Source: Thermoanaerobacterium thermosulfurigenes (lineage in GTDB: Bacteria; Bacillota; Thermoanaerobacteria; Thermoanaerobacterales; Thermoanaerobacteraceae). From it: DNA of 64,000 bases. How positions within the stretch are numbered: position 1 is the first letter of the stretch; every line of letters begins with the position of its first letter. The stretch covers positions 1 to 64,000 of the forward strand of contig NZ_JBPODR010000013.1 in assembly GCF_051201035.1 (NCBI RefSeq), in the 5' to 3' direction. This document shows positions 8,751-16,793 of this stretch, piece by piece. The position numbers and the translations under genes were made by a program. The notes under the pieces are model-generated. The model ran no database searches, was not told where the DNA came from, and was given only the letters and a program-made list of their open reading frames with translations.

Positions 8751-8876
8751 TTACAAGTCATGAATTTGTGTTATAATAAAAGCAAATATTATTTCTAACA
8801 GTTTAAGCAGTAACTTAAAAATTTTGTACAAATCTATTTGGCGGTTTTGTTTCCGCCTTTTTTTGTTGGTGGACAT
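8751..8876 (-). CDS. Possible 41-aa small basic, membrane-associating protein
   Basis: On the minus strand an excellent SD (AAAGGAGGTGA) precedes ATG 8876. The 41-residue product begins MSTNKKRRKQNRQIDLYK and continues into a hydrophobic or amphipathic helix (IFKLLLKLLEIIFAFIITQI). This layout, a strongly basic head then a short hydrophobic helix, is like many small membrane peptides and type I toxins. It is antisense to the end of the tetR transcript and its coding bases include that gene's terminator hairpin. No promoter is clear. It may be a real small gene or a chance frame; the SD is the main support. Confidence 0.4.
   Translation of the reverse strand: MSTNKKRRKQNRQIDLYKIFKLLLKLLEIIFAFIITQIHDL
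8840..8864 (+). terminator. Terminator after tetR
   Basis: GGCGG and CCGCC arms around an eight-base loop (8840-8857), followed by seven T. The stem is short but the T run is good. Confidence 0.6.
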
Positions 8877-8932
8877 TAGCTTCACCTCCTTTCCTTTGGA
8901 GGTTGTGACTATAAGTCCAAGATGATATTTCA

Positions 8933-8961
8933 TTGTATTATTCTCTTTAATGCTATATAAT
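8933..8961 (+). promoter_or_regulatory. Promoter of the MFS gene
   Basis: TTGTAT (8933-8938), 17 bases, TATAAT (8956-8961), 33 bases before ATG 8994. Confidence 0.65.
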
Positions 8962-8993
8962 GAAGTATGGCATTACTGACAAGGGAGGAAAAA

Positions 8994-10139
8994 ATGCAGA
9001 TATTTATTGTCGTTTTAAATTACCTTTTGATGCTTTTAATAGGTCTTGTCGATAACATAAAAGGTCCTGTATTATCGTCAATTAAGTCGTTTTACAATGT
9101 TGATTATACGTACATTGGGCTTCTTCTGTTTATAGGAAGCCTTGGTTTTATCATAGCTTCGTTTATTGGTGGGATGATTGTAAATAGATATGGTAGTAAG
9201 ATGGCATTGTCCTTAGGACTTGTCTTTATCATCATAGGAATCTTGGGGTATTTTGCATCTCCGGTTTTCTTTGTGTTTTTGATTTTCTTCTTCTGCATGA
9301 ATTTTGGTATAGGGATGCTGGAGATAGGCATAAATGCCACTGCTGCAGTTGCATTTTTGGTTAATCAAGCCATAATGATGAACCTTTTGCATTTCTTTTA
9401 CGGTTTAGGTGCTACAATTTCGCCAAATGCGGCGGGAAGGCTTGTGGCTTTAAAGTATTCATGGCAAAGCATATATCTTTTTGGTGGCATTATAGCTCTT
9501 TTAATGCTTATTGTAATTTTGTTTACAAGATTTCCTGGTACAGCTAAATATGTAGATGGTGGTAAAGTAAAATATTTGGATGTATTAAAAGATAGGCATG
9601 TCATTTTATTTTCAGTCATGTTAGGATTTTACATTGCATCAGAAGTCGGCATAGGAAATTGGGCTGTGACGTACCTTAAAGGATCTTACGGCATGAACAG
9701 TGTAAAAAGCTCTATGTACTTGTCGCTTTTCTTTGCTGCTTTTACAATAGGCAGGCTTTTAGGTGGGTTTGTGGTTGAAAAAATAGGTTATGTAAAGAGC
9801 ATTTTTATTTTTGCATCATTAGCAGCATCTTTTGTCGCCTTAAGCATGGCAAGTCAGAATTTATCGATTCTTCTGTCCATGGCAGGCTTATTTTACTCTA
9901 TAATTTATCCTACGACTATGGCTTTGGCAATGAAGAGCTTCAAAGAAAATACGGGCGTATTCATAAGTGTCATTGTAACTGTAAGTTCATCTATAAACAT
10001 GATAGCCAATTTTATAATAGGTAAACTAAGTGATGTATTTGGCGTGTTTGTGGGATTTTCATTTATCGTAGTTTTTATGGTGCTGGTGATTGTGATGCTT
10101 AATGTTCTTCAGTCATCGCTTAAACTGTATTCTAAATAG
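8994..10139 (+). CDS. MFS transporter, FucP/sugar-permease-like
   Basis: A 381-residue polytopic membrane protein with about twelve transmembrane segments in two six-helix halves. The GGMIVNRYGSKMALSLG loop between helices 2 and 3 is the MFS signature, and the NLLHFFYGLGATISPN stretch resembles the fucose-permease (COG0738) branch. An AAGGGAGG SD at 8981 selects ATG 8994; an earlier in-frame ATG at 8967 coincides with the expected transcription start and would leave no leader. The substrate is unknown. A rhamnose/fucose role is attractive given genes 25 kb away, but nothing local ties it to them. It stands alone, converging on the nickel operon. Confidence 0.8.
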   Translation: MQIFIVVLNYLLMLLIGLVDNIKGPVLSSIKSFYNVDYTYIGLLLFIGSLGFIIASFIGGMIVNRYGSKMALSLGLVFIIIGILGYFASPVFFVFLIFFFCMNFGIGMLEIGINATAAVAFLVNQAIMMNLLHFFYGLGATISPNAAGRLVALKYSWQSIYLFGGIIALLMLIVILFTRFPGTAKYVDGGKVKYLDVLKDRHVILFSVMLGFYIASEVGIGNWAVTYLKGSYGMNSVKSSMYLSLFFAAFTIGRLLGGFVVEKIGYVKSIFIFASLAASFVALSMASQNLSILLSMAGLFYSIIYPTTMALAMKSFKENTGVFISVIVTVSSSINMIANFIIGKLSDVFGVFVGFSFIVVFMVLVIVMLNVLQSSLKLYSK

Positions 10140-10141
10140 AA

Positions 10142-10161
10142 AGCTCCCGATTGTGGGAGCT
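10142..10161. terminator. Bidirectional terminator between MFS gene and nikO
   Basis: AGCTCCC (10142-10148) and GGGAGCT (10155-10161) form a perfect seven-base stem between two converging genes; T runs are weak. Confidence 0.65.
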
Positions 10162-10165
10162 AAAT

Positions 10166-10894
10166 TCATATCAGATTCACATTTTCAAGTAGTGTGCTGT
10201 TATCAAGTATTTCATCGGTTCTCCCTACAGCCTCTATCGAGTGTGATTCATTCATCACGACGATTCTATCAGCAATGATTCTGGCTAAATCCAAATCGTG
10301 GGTAGATATTACAAGCGTCTTTTCCTCATCTTTTAGGTCGCTTAACATTTTGTAAAGCCACTTTCTCGATCTTGGATCGAGGCCGTTTGTGGGCTCATCT
10401 AAAAGCAACACATCTGGATTTATCACCATTATTGATGCTAGAGCAACCTTCTTTTTTTCGCCGCCACTTAATCTGTGAGGCGGTCTATCTTGTAATTTTG
10501 CAATGCCGAACGACTCAAGAGTCTTTTCTACCATTGTTTTTACTTTGTCAGGATTTAATCCCATCTGCAGTGGAGTAAATGCTACTTCATCAAATACACA
10601 CGTATTAAAAAGCTGGACGTCAGAGTCCTGAAATAGGTAACCTACTTTTCTCCTAAATTGGTATTCGTAGTCGCTTTTCATGTTCAATATGGATTTGCCG
10701 AATGCTAATATATCTCCGCTATCTGGTTTTATTAACCCGTCCATTAATTTTAATAGCGTAGATTTTCCAGAGCCGTTGGCACCCAAAATTATTAGACTTT
10801 CTCCTTTTAATACGCTAAAGTTCACATTAATAAGCGCGGGTTGTGACTTTATATATGAGTATGAAATGTTTTTAAGTTCAAATACTATATCCAA
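10166..10894 (-). CDS. nikO: Nickel/cobalt ECF transporter ATPase NikO/CbiO
   Basis: A 242-residue ABC ATPase that drives the nickel importer from the cytoplasm. It has Walker A (LGANGSGKSTLL, about residues 36-47), the ABC signature LSGGEKKKVALAS, Walker B VLLLDEPTNGLDP and the H-loop STHDLDLA. It is the last gene of the minus-strand nikR-nikMNQO operon and overlaps nikQ by ten bases, indicating coupled translation. Group I ECF systems of this type transport Ni2+ or Co2+; nickel is favoured here because a NikR gene heads the operon. ATG 10894 is the only suitable start. Confidence 0.9.
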   Translation of the reverse strand: MDIVFELKNISYSYIKSQPALINVNFSVLKGESLIILGANGSGKSTLLKLMDGLIKPDSGDILAFGKSILNMKSDYEYQFRRKVGYLFQDSDVQLFNTCVFDEVAFTPLQMGLNPDKVKTMVEKTLESFGIAKLQDRPPHRLSGGEKKKVALASIMVINPDVLLLDEPTNGLDPRSRKWLYKMLSDLKDEEKTLVISTHDLDLARIIADRIVVMNESHSIEAVGRTDEILDNSTLLENVNLI

Positions 10895-11715
10895 AGTCTG
10901 CCTCCTTTTATAAGAAAAATTGCCGTGAAAAATGATATGTTGAACAATATCCAGACTACGTCAAAAATGCCGAATTTGAAGTCATTCATTGTCTTGTACT
11001 CGCCTTTGTATCCGCGAGAAATCATGGCACTGTAGACTTCGCTGCTTAGATGTTCTGATCTTATTAAGAGATTTCCCATTGACGACGCTACAAATCTTCT
11101 CTCGCTTTTGCCTTTAGACTGCCCTACGTTTCTACTTTTTCTTGCAAGAAACATATTTGATGTTACATCGAGAAAGAGAGTTATATACCTGAATGACATA
11201 TCGAGGGTGGCAGAGAAAATTTTCGGCAGTTTGAAATACCTAAAAGCTTTTAAAATTTCCACCCACTTTGTAGACAGTATCAAAATGTATATGAAGGAAA
11301 GGGAGACAAAAGAGCGCATTATAAAAATCGATGCGCTTAAAGCCCCATTGCTCGTTATATACAAGTTTCTTCCAATGTATATAAGTGGACTTCCAGGTTT
11401 TACGATGTTAAACAAGGATGGTATTAATACAATCCCTGTAAAGACCACAGAGACTGATGAAACTCTGAATATATAGGACTTTATTGGTACTTTTGAAAGT
11501 ACAGCAACAAAGATAGAGTATACAATCATTAAGCACAAAAATTGCCATGAACTGCTTATATTGCATAAGATAATCAAAAGCAAAATGGATACAAGCCGCA
11601 CTCTTGTATCCAGTGACTGCATAAGCCCTTGTCTGTTGGCAATTTCATCTGATTCAAACATATCTTGAAATGTACTTTGTATACTCAATACAGTCTTCTC
11701 AATAAAATTACTCAT
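10885..11715 (-). CDS. nikQ: Nickel ECF transporter transmembrane subunit NikQ/CbiQ
   Basis: A 276-residue CbiQ-family coupling protein with several membrane helices in the first half (after MQSLDTRVRLVSILLLIILC). A soluble region follows in which ARKSRN and, later, SRGYKGEY supply the ATPase-coupling helices. It links the NikM substrate-binding protein to NikO. ATG 11715 follows an AGAGGGGA SD; an in-frame start 21 bases upstream lacks one. It overlaps nikN by eight bases and nikO by ten. Confidence 0.88.
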   Translation of the reverse strand: MSNFIEKTVLSIQSTFQDMFESDEIANRQGLMQSLDTRVRLVSILLLIILCNISSSWQFLCLMIVYSIFVAVLSKVPIKSYIFRVSSVSVVFTGIVLIPSLFNIVKPGSPLIYIGRNLYITSNGALSASIFIMRSFVSLSFIYILILSTKWVEILKAFRYFKLPKIFSATLDMSFRYITLFLDVTSNMFLARKSRNVGQSKGKSERRFVASSMGNLLIRSEHLSSEVYSAMISRGYKGEYKTMNDFKFGIFDVVWILFNISFFTAIFLIKGGRLWI

Positions 11716-12025
11716 TTTTCCCCTCTTGTCTACCAATTATTTTGCTAAGGATAAAAAACACTATGGCAATTAATGCGATTCCTACAATAGCTGAAAATAT
11801 GTAGCCTATGGATTGTTGGAAAAAGTTTTTGTCAAAGCCTGGTATGCCGTAATCAGGAAATAAAGCCTTCACCGTATTTGAAAAATGTTTCATTCCACTT
11901 GGTACATATCCTACCATGTTTTTTATCTCATCTATTCCCCATTCACCCCAAGCAGATCCTGGTGCTAAAAGTCCAATTGGTGTAAGCAGTATTATCACTA
12001 CTGCAGCTATCAAAAGTTTCTTCAT
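11708..12025 (-). CDS. nikN: Nickel transporter small subunit NikN (PDGLE domain)
   Basis: A 105-residue membrane protein with an N-terminal hydrophobic helix (MKKLLIAAVVIILLTPIGLLA), a central extracytoplasmic loop (GIDEIKNMVGYVPSGMKHF) and a C-terminal helix (IGYIFSAIVGIALIAIVFF). This is the layout of the NikN/CbiN accessory subunit, which helps load metal into NikM. It overlaps nikM by four bases (ATGA) and nikQ by eight. In many genomes NikM and NikN are fused; here they are separate. Confidence 0.85.
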   Translation of the reverse strand: MKKLLIAAVVIILLTPIGLLAPGSAWGEWGIDEIKNMVGYVPSGMKHFSNTVKALFPDYGIPGFDKNFFQQSIGYIFSAIVGIALIAIVFFILSKIIGRQEGKNE

Positions 12026-12714
12026 TTATTTTCACCTCTTAGTCTGTAAGCAAATTTATAGAGTATGTTACCTTCACCAGCTTTAATAAGGTAGTAAACT
12101 ACAAGTCCAGTTACTGCTGCCTCTACTAACCCGGCTACTGTAAGGTGCGCCAACATCATGGCAGGTATAGACTGACTAAGCCCGTATGGGAAGTATAAGG
12201 CACGACCATCTGCTGTGTGAAAAAGTACAGGTTGAAGTCCTAATTCTATTGATGCTGCAAGTGCTGCAGCGTTTATTCCAATGTATGCACCTATGGCAGA
12301 TGATATTACTTTTCCTACATTAAGCTTTTGAAGAAGCATGTATACACCGTATCCGACAAAAGGTGCTATGAATGCCATGTTAAAGCTATTCGCTCCCAAT
12401 GCCAAGATGCCGCCGTCTCCGAAGAACAACGATTGTATAAGAAGTGCGACTGTAATAGAAATACTGGCTCCCCATGGACCTAATGCGATGGCCAAAAGCG
12501 TAGCACCAACAGCGTGTGCTGTCGTACCACCAGGTATAGGCACATTGAACATCATTATGGTGAAGGCAAAGGCTGAACCTATCGCCATTGTTGGTACATC
12601 CTTCTTATCAAAAGTTTCATTTACTTTCTTTGTTGCCACAGCTAATACAGGCACCATTGCCGCACCCATTACGGCACATGTGGCAGGACTTAAATAGCCG
12701 TCTGGTATATGCAT
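12022..12714 (-). CDS. nikM: Nickel ECF transporter substrate-binding subunit NikM/CbiM
   Basis: A 230-residue polytopic protein that starts MHIPDGYLSPATCAV. The free N terminus, His2 and the PDG turn form the metal-binding site in this family. A further family histidine lies in VPIPGGTTAHAVGATLLA (about residue 67). About six to seven membrane helices follow. It is the metal-selecting subunit of the importer. The operon order nikR, nikM, nikN, nikQ, nikO and the 12-base gap from nikR support nickel rather than cobalt. Confidence 0.9.
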   Translation of the reverse strand: MHIPDGYLSPATCAVMGAAMVPVLAVATKKVNETFDKKDVPTMAIGSAFAFTIMMFNVPIPGGTTAHAVGATLLAIALGPWGASISITVALLIQSLFFGDGGILALGANSFNMAFIAPFVGYGVYMLLQKLNVGKVISSAIGAYIGINAAALAASIELGLQPVLFHTADGRALYFPYGLSQSIPAMMLAHLTVAGLVEAAVTGLVVYYLIKAGEGNILYKFAYRLRGENK

Positions 12715-12726
12715 AAAAACTCCCCC

Positions 12727-13152
12727 TTATAAATTCTTTCCTGTCGTCGTCATGACAAGCTTTCCGTGCTTTACACCTTTTGTGCTGATTATCTCATCAG
12801 CTATTGATGATATAATCCTTGAAGTGCCTTTTACAACCATTACTTCAAGGCAGTTGTGTTCATCAAGGTGAACGTGCATGCTGGATATTATGTTTTCATG
12901 GTGTCCATGCTGAATGTCCACGAGTTTGTCGCTTATTTCCCTTACTTCATGGTTATAAACGTATGTGACAGTGCCAATTGATTCGGCATCGTCTGATTCG
13001 CAATGGTTTTCCACTATGTAATCTCTGATCAAATCTCTTATTGCCTCAGACCTGTTTTTGTAGTTTTTTGACTCAATCAATTTATCAAACTGTGAAAGTA
13101 AATTCGCTTCCATCGAGACTCCGAAACGTGTAATTTCTTCCAGATGTATCAT
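12727..13152 (-). CDS. nikR: Nickel-responsive regulator NikR
   Basis: A ribbon-helix-helix repressor of about 140 residues. The N-terminal DNA-binding part contains EITRFGVSMEANLLSQFD, followed by NRSEAIRDLIRDYI. The C-terminal ACT-like domain carries the nickel ligands seen in NikR: the histidine in IQHGHHE, two histidines in HVHLDEHNC and the cysteine that follows. It heads the nickel operon it would repress when nickel is replete, and its promoter is covered by a large dyad (13187-13217). The start is ambiguous: ATG 13152 abuts the GGAG SD, so a CTG at 13143 with nine-base spacing may be the real one. Confidence 0.92.
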   Translation of the reverse strand: MIHLEEITRFGVSMEANLLSQFDKLIESKNYKNRSEAIRDLIRDYIVENHCESDDAESIGTVTYVYNHEVREISDKLVDIQHGHHENIISSMHVHLDEHNCLEVMVVKGTSRIISSIADEIISTKGVKHGKLVMTTTGKNL

Positions 13153-13177
13153 CTCCTTTTGTGCTACTTTTATAAAA

Positions 13178-13217
13178 ATAATAGCACTAAATCGATTGAT
13201 AATCAATAGCGATTTAG
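13178..13217 (-). promoter_or_regulatory. nikR operon promoter overlapped by a candidate NikR operator
   Basis: On the minus strand TTGATT (13201-13206), 17 bases, TATTAT (13178-13183) form a promoter. A dyad covers its -35 and spacer: CTAAATCG (13187-13194) and CGATTTAG (13210-13217) as perfect eight-base arms around an inner ATTGAT-A-ATCAAT palindrome (13195-13207). A long two-part palindrome fits a tetrameric ribbon-helix-helix regulator, but the sequence differs from the E. coli NikR site, so assignment is inference. Confidence 0.65.
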
Positions 13218-13325
13218 AAATTTAGAATACTGTATTAATTTAAATTATTGAAATTCAATTTTCCTTAATATATGATATATAAAAAAGATTTCAGTATTCT
13301 TAATTAAATATATGAGGAGGAGAAG

Positions 13326-15809
13326 ATGGATATAAGGTCTTATGAAATAGAGATAGATGAGAAGTCTGTTTTAAGGTATTTGGGATATAAAGATTCTGAG
13401 CCTTATAAAGGTTTATTAGACAAGATAAGAAATGCCATACACGATGCTTATGATCTCATTGAGCCTTTAGTCTGTTTTGACAGGGATTCTTTTGAGTATG
13501 ACCATGAAAATGATGCCATAAAATTTTTAAGCGGCGATACGATAAATGAAAAACACATAGTAGAAAGATTAAAAAGTGCAGAATATGTCGTCATGGCTGT
13601 TGTCACAATTAAAGACGGCATTGAAAATGCATCATCAAGATTTTTTGACGATGGAAAGTATATGGATGGGATGATATACGATGCCGTTGGAAATGCAGCA
13701 TTAGATAAGCTTTGCGAGAAGTTTTACAGTGATATGGCAAATGATGCATTAAAAGAGGGGTTTGAAGTGACTGAGATGATATTCCCCGGTGATGACAAGT
13801 GGGATATAGCATCACAGAAGCTCATTTTTAAAAATCTCGATGCGTCAAAAATAGGTGTCATACTGGACGAAAATAACATGATGCATCCTGTAAAATCTTT
13901 GTCCTTCGTATTAGGCGTTGGCAAAGGCGTAAAGTCGTCATTTTCGCATCACAATTGCAGCAAATGCGATTTTTTTCAGTGTATTTACCGCAATGAGAAA
14001 AATATACATCACACACTGAAAGTTAAATATAAAGATGAATACAAGGAAATTTTAGCAGAAGATGGTTCAAACCTTTTTAAAACATTGATAGAAAACGGTG
14101 TGCCAGTGCCTAATTCTTGTGGCGGTTATCATACCTGCGGAAAGTGTAAAGTCATAGTAAGTGAAAAACTTCCTGTGACTTCCGACGAGATGAAAAATTT
14201 AAGTGATGAAGAGCTTAAAAAAGGTGTAAGGCTTTCATGCTTTGTAAATGTTGATAGAGATCTTTCTATTACAGTTTTAGATGAAGGAAAAATATCAGTC
14301 TTGACTGGAAGCATGGGTCTATTTGAAGTTGGCAATGTAAACCCGAGAGTTAAAAAAATCCGCATAAAGCTTGATATTCCTACACTGGATGACCAGAGAG
14401 ATGATTTTAAGAGGATATGCGGTGCATTAGGATTTGACGCAAAAATTCCACTAAGTGTATTAAAGGGGCTTCCAGGCGTCTTAGAGAAAAATGGTTACAA
14501 TGCCATTTGCGTATTGAGAAGGAATGAGGTCATATCCGTTGAAGGCGTTGACTTTGTTGGTAGTTTATACGGCGTATCTTTGGATATAGGCACTACTACA
14601 ATCGCTGCATATTTGTACGACATTGATACAGGTAAAATGATAGACGTTTTTTCAGGTGTAAATCCACAAAGATCTTATGGTGCTGATGTCATATCGAGGA
14701 TAAATTACACAATCGCTAAAGAAGATGGACTTTATAGATTGCATGTGGCTATAATTGAAGAAATCAATAGGATAGTAGATTATTTTTGTGAAAGACAAGG
14801 AATTTCAAATGAAAATATATATGAAATAGTGATGGTTGGCAATACCGTCATGATCCACTTGGCTTTAGGAGTACCTGCTAAAAATATCGCTAATTCGCCT
14901 TATATACCTTCATTTACGTCATCGATTGAGGTAAAGTCGAGAGATTTAGAAATAGATATAAACAAAGAAGGATACGTTGTGACGCTTCCTATGGTCGCTT
15001 CATACGTTGGAGCAGATACGGTGGCGGCTGTACTATCAAGTCGAATCAGTGAAAGCGATGATATCATTTTGCTGGTAGATATAGGCACAAATGGCGAGAT
15101 AGTGTTGGGAAATAAAGACTTTCTCATATCTTGTTCTGCCGCTGCAGGGCCTGCTTTTGAAGGAGCTGGCATTACTTTCGGATTAAGTGGTGTAGAAGGG
15201 GCTATAGATCATGTGGATTTTGAAAGAGATCCCGTATTTACTACAATTGGAGGAAAGGCAGCAAAAGGTATATGCGGTTCAGGTATCGTCGATGTGGTGG
15301 CAGAACTTTTTAAGCATGGGATAATTGATACCACTGGAAGGATATTGGATAAAGGTGAAGTGACAAGCGTAGTTGGCAAAAAGTTTTTAGATCGCATTGT
15401 GCAATATGACCATATGCCATCATTTTTAATAGACGAGGCAGGTGGCATATACCTTACACAAAAGGATATAAGGCAGGTACAATTGGCAAAGGGAGCCATA
15501 CAGGCTGGAATCAATATTCTTATGAAAGAGATGAATATTGTTGAAAAAGATATAAAAAAAGTTTACTTAGCAGGAGGGTTTGGCAGTTACATAAGCGTAG
15601 AAAGCGCTGCAGAAATAGGGCTTATACCAAAGGGATTAAAAGAAAAGGCAGTTCAGATAGGGAACGCAGCAGGGTTAGGAGCATCTTTTGCGCTTCTTTC
15701 TGATGAGATGCTTGAGAAATCTAAAGCGATAAGAGATAAGGTTAAGTACATTGAACTTTCCAATAACCCATATTTTCAAGAGGAATTTTTAAAATCCCTG
15801 TACTTTTAA
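13326..15809 (+). CDS. Fused corrinoid-protein reactivation ATPase (MetH activation-like domain + 2Fe-2S ferredoxin + ASKHA/DUF4445)
   Basis: An 827-residue protein in three parts. Residues 1-210 match proteins with the methionine-synthase activation fold (YEIEIDEKSVLRYLGY; then ASKIGVILDENNMMHPVKSL) and end in a cysteine motif CSKCDFFQC. Residues about 235-320 are a plant-type 2Fe-2S ferredoxin (CGGYHTCGKC). Residues about 410-820 are an ASKHA ATPase (YGVSLDIGTTTIAAYL, LVDIGTNGEIVLG, VYLAGGFGSY), as in RamA/RACo reactivases that reduce inactive Co(II) corrinoids to Co(I). I infer that it delivers low-potential electrons to a B12 methyltransferase, perhaps MetH. The start has a GAGGAGGAG SD. 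It is divergent from nikR; a link to nickel is not evident. Confidence 0.8.
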   Translation: MDIRSYEIEIDEKSVLRYLGYKDSEPYKGLLDKIRNAIHDAYDLIEPLVCFDRDSFEYDHENDAIKFLSGDTINEKHIVERLKSAEYVVMAVVTIKDGIENASSRFFDDGKYMDGMIYDAVGNAALDKLCEKFYSDMANDALKEGFEVTEMIFPGDDKWDIASQKLIFKNLDASKIGVILDENNMMHPVKSLSFVLGVGKGVKSSFSHHNCSKCDFFQCIYRNEKNIHHTLKVKYKDEYKEILAEDGSNLFKTLIENGVPVPNSCGGYHTCGKCKVIVSEKLPVTSDEMKNLSDEELKKGVRLSCFVNVDRDLSITVLDEGKISVLTGSMGLFEVGNVNPRVKKIRIKLDIPTLDDQRDDFKRICGALGFDAKIPLSVLKGLPGVLEKNGYNAICVLRRNEVISVEGVDFVGSLYGVSLDIGTTTIAAYLYDIDTGKMIDVFSGVNPQRSYGADVISRINYTIAKEDGLYRLHVAIIEEINRIVDYFCERQGISNENIYEIVMVGNTVMIHLALGVPAKNIANSPYIPSFTSSIEVKSRDLEIDINKEGYVVTLPMVASYVGADTVAAVLSSRISESDDIILLVDIGTNGEIVLGNKDFLISCSAAAGPAFEGAGITFGLSGVEGAIDHVDFERDPVFTTIGGKAAKGICGSGIVDVVAELFKHGIIDTTGRILDKGEVTSVVGKKFLDRIVQYDHMPSFLIDEAGGIYLTQKDIRQVQLAKGAIQAGINILMKEMNIVEKDIKKVYLAGGFGSYISVESAAEIGLIPKGLKEKAVQIGNAAGLGASFALLSDEMLEKSKAIRDKVKYIELSNNPYFQEEFLKSLYF

Positions 15810-15832
15810 AATCCCTTTTATTTTTTAAAAGT
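15802..15832. terminator. Inverted repeat over the stop of the reactivase gene
   Basis: ACTTTTAAAA (15802-15811) and TTTTAAAAGT (15823-15832) are perfect ten-base arms including the stop codon. A T-rich loop but no trailing T run makes this an atypical terminator. Confidence 0.45.
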
Positions 15833-15835
15833 GCA

Positions 15836-15891
15836 TTGACTACATGGTCAATTAGAGTTATAATCAAATTGTAAATTGACCAAATGGTCAA
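15836..15891 (+). promoter_or_regulatory. ABC operon promoter with two TetR-type operators
   Basis: TTGACT (15836-15841), 17 bases, TATAAT (15859-15864). Two near-identical 16-base sites, TTGACTACATGGTCAA (15836-15851, over the -35) and the perfect palindrome-like TTGACCAAATGGTCAA (15876-15891, just after the start point), lie 40 bases apart, about four helical turns. They are likely bound by the TetR regulator encoded as the last gene of this operon. Confidence 0.8.
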
Positions 15892-15905
15892 AAGGAGGCG
15901 CTTTT

Positions 15906-16781
15906 ATGAAAATCATTGAAGTTAATAACTTGACCAAGTATTACGGGAAATCGAGAGGCATAATCGATGTAAGCTTTGATGTGGAAGAAGGTGAAATCTT
16001 CGGCTTTATAGGGCCTAATGGAGCAGGGAAATCCACCACAATAAGGATACTTTTATCACTTATTTATCCCACATCTGGCAGTGCCAAGATTTTTGGCAAG
16101 GACTGCATAAAGTACGGCCCAGATATAAAAAAGGATATAGGATATCTGCCATCAGAAGTATTCTACTACGACAACATGAAGGTGATAGACCTTTTAAAGT
16201 ATTCTGCAAGTTTTTATAAAAAGGACTGCAGCAAGAGGATAAAAGAGCTTTCCGAACTTATGGATTTGGATTCGGACAAAAGGATCGACGACCTTTCATA
16301 TGGCAACAGAAAGAAAATAGGCATAGTCCAGGGGCTTTTGCATGAGCCTAAACTGCTTATATTAGATGAGCCGACAAGCGGACTTGACCCACTTATGCAG
16401 CAAAGATTTTTCAATCTTTTAAAAGAGGAAAACAAGAAAGGTGTTACAATTTTATTTTCATCCCATATACTAAGCGAAGTCCAAAAATTGTGCGATAGAG
16501 TTGCCATCATAAAGGAAGGCAAAATAGTGAGCCTTGAGAAGATAAGCACATTGAGGGAAAACAGCTATAAGAAAGTCTATGTTGAGATAAATGCTCCTTT
16601 AAAGGCTGAGTATTTTAATATGGATGGTGTAAGCGATCTTCAGGTAAAAGACAGGACAGTCAGCTTTTTATTTAAAGGTGATATAAACAATATAACGAAG
16701 AAGATAGCGGAGATAAGCATATCAGATATTGCCATTGAAGAACCTAGCTTAGAAGAAATCTTCATGCACTACTACACTTAA
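15906..16781 (+). CDS. ABC transporter ATP-binding protein (ABC-2 export type)
   Basis: A 291-residue ATPase with Walker A GPNGAGKSTTIRIL (about 40-53), signature LSYGNRKKIGIVQGL, Walker B LLILDEPTSGLDP and H-loop FSSHILSEV. An accessory C-terminal region of about 80 residues follows, as in CcmA/NatA-like drug or peptide exporters. ATG 15906 is chosen because AAAGGAGG precedes it at the proper distance; an in-frame start 30 bases upstream overlaps the operator. It is the first gene of a four-gene operon with two permeases and a TetR regulator, and probably exports a toxic compound sensed by that regulator. Confidence 0.9.
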   Translation: MKIIEVNNLTKYYGKSRGIIDVSFDVEEGEIFGFIGPNGAGKSTTIRILLSLIYPTSGSAKIFGKDCIKYGPDIKKDIGYLPSEVFYYDNMKVIDLLKYSASFYKKDCSKRIKELSELMDLDSDKRIDDLSYGNRKKIGIVQGLLHEPKLLILDEPTSGLDPLMQQRFFNLLKEENKKGVTILFSSHILSEVQKLCDRVAIIKEGKIVSLEKISTLRENSYKKVYVEINAPLKAEYFNMDGVSDLQVKDRTVSFLFKGDINNITKKIAEISISDIAIEEPSLEEIFMHYYT

Positions 16782-16793
16782 GGGGGTGTCAAT

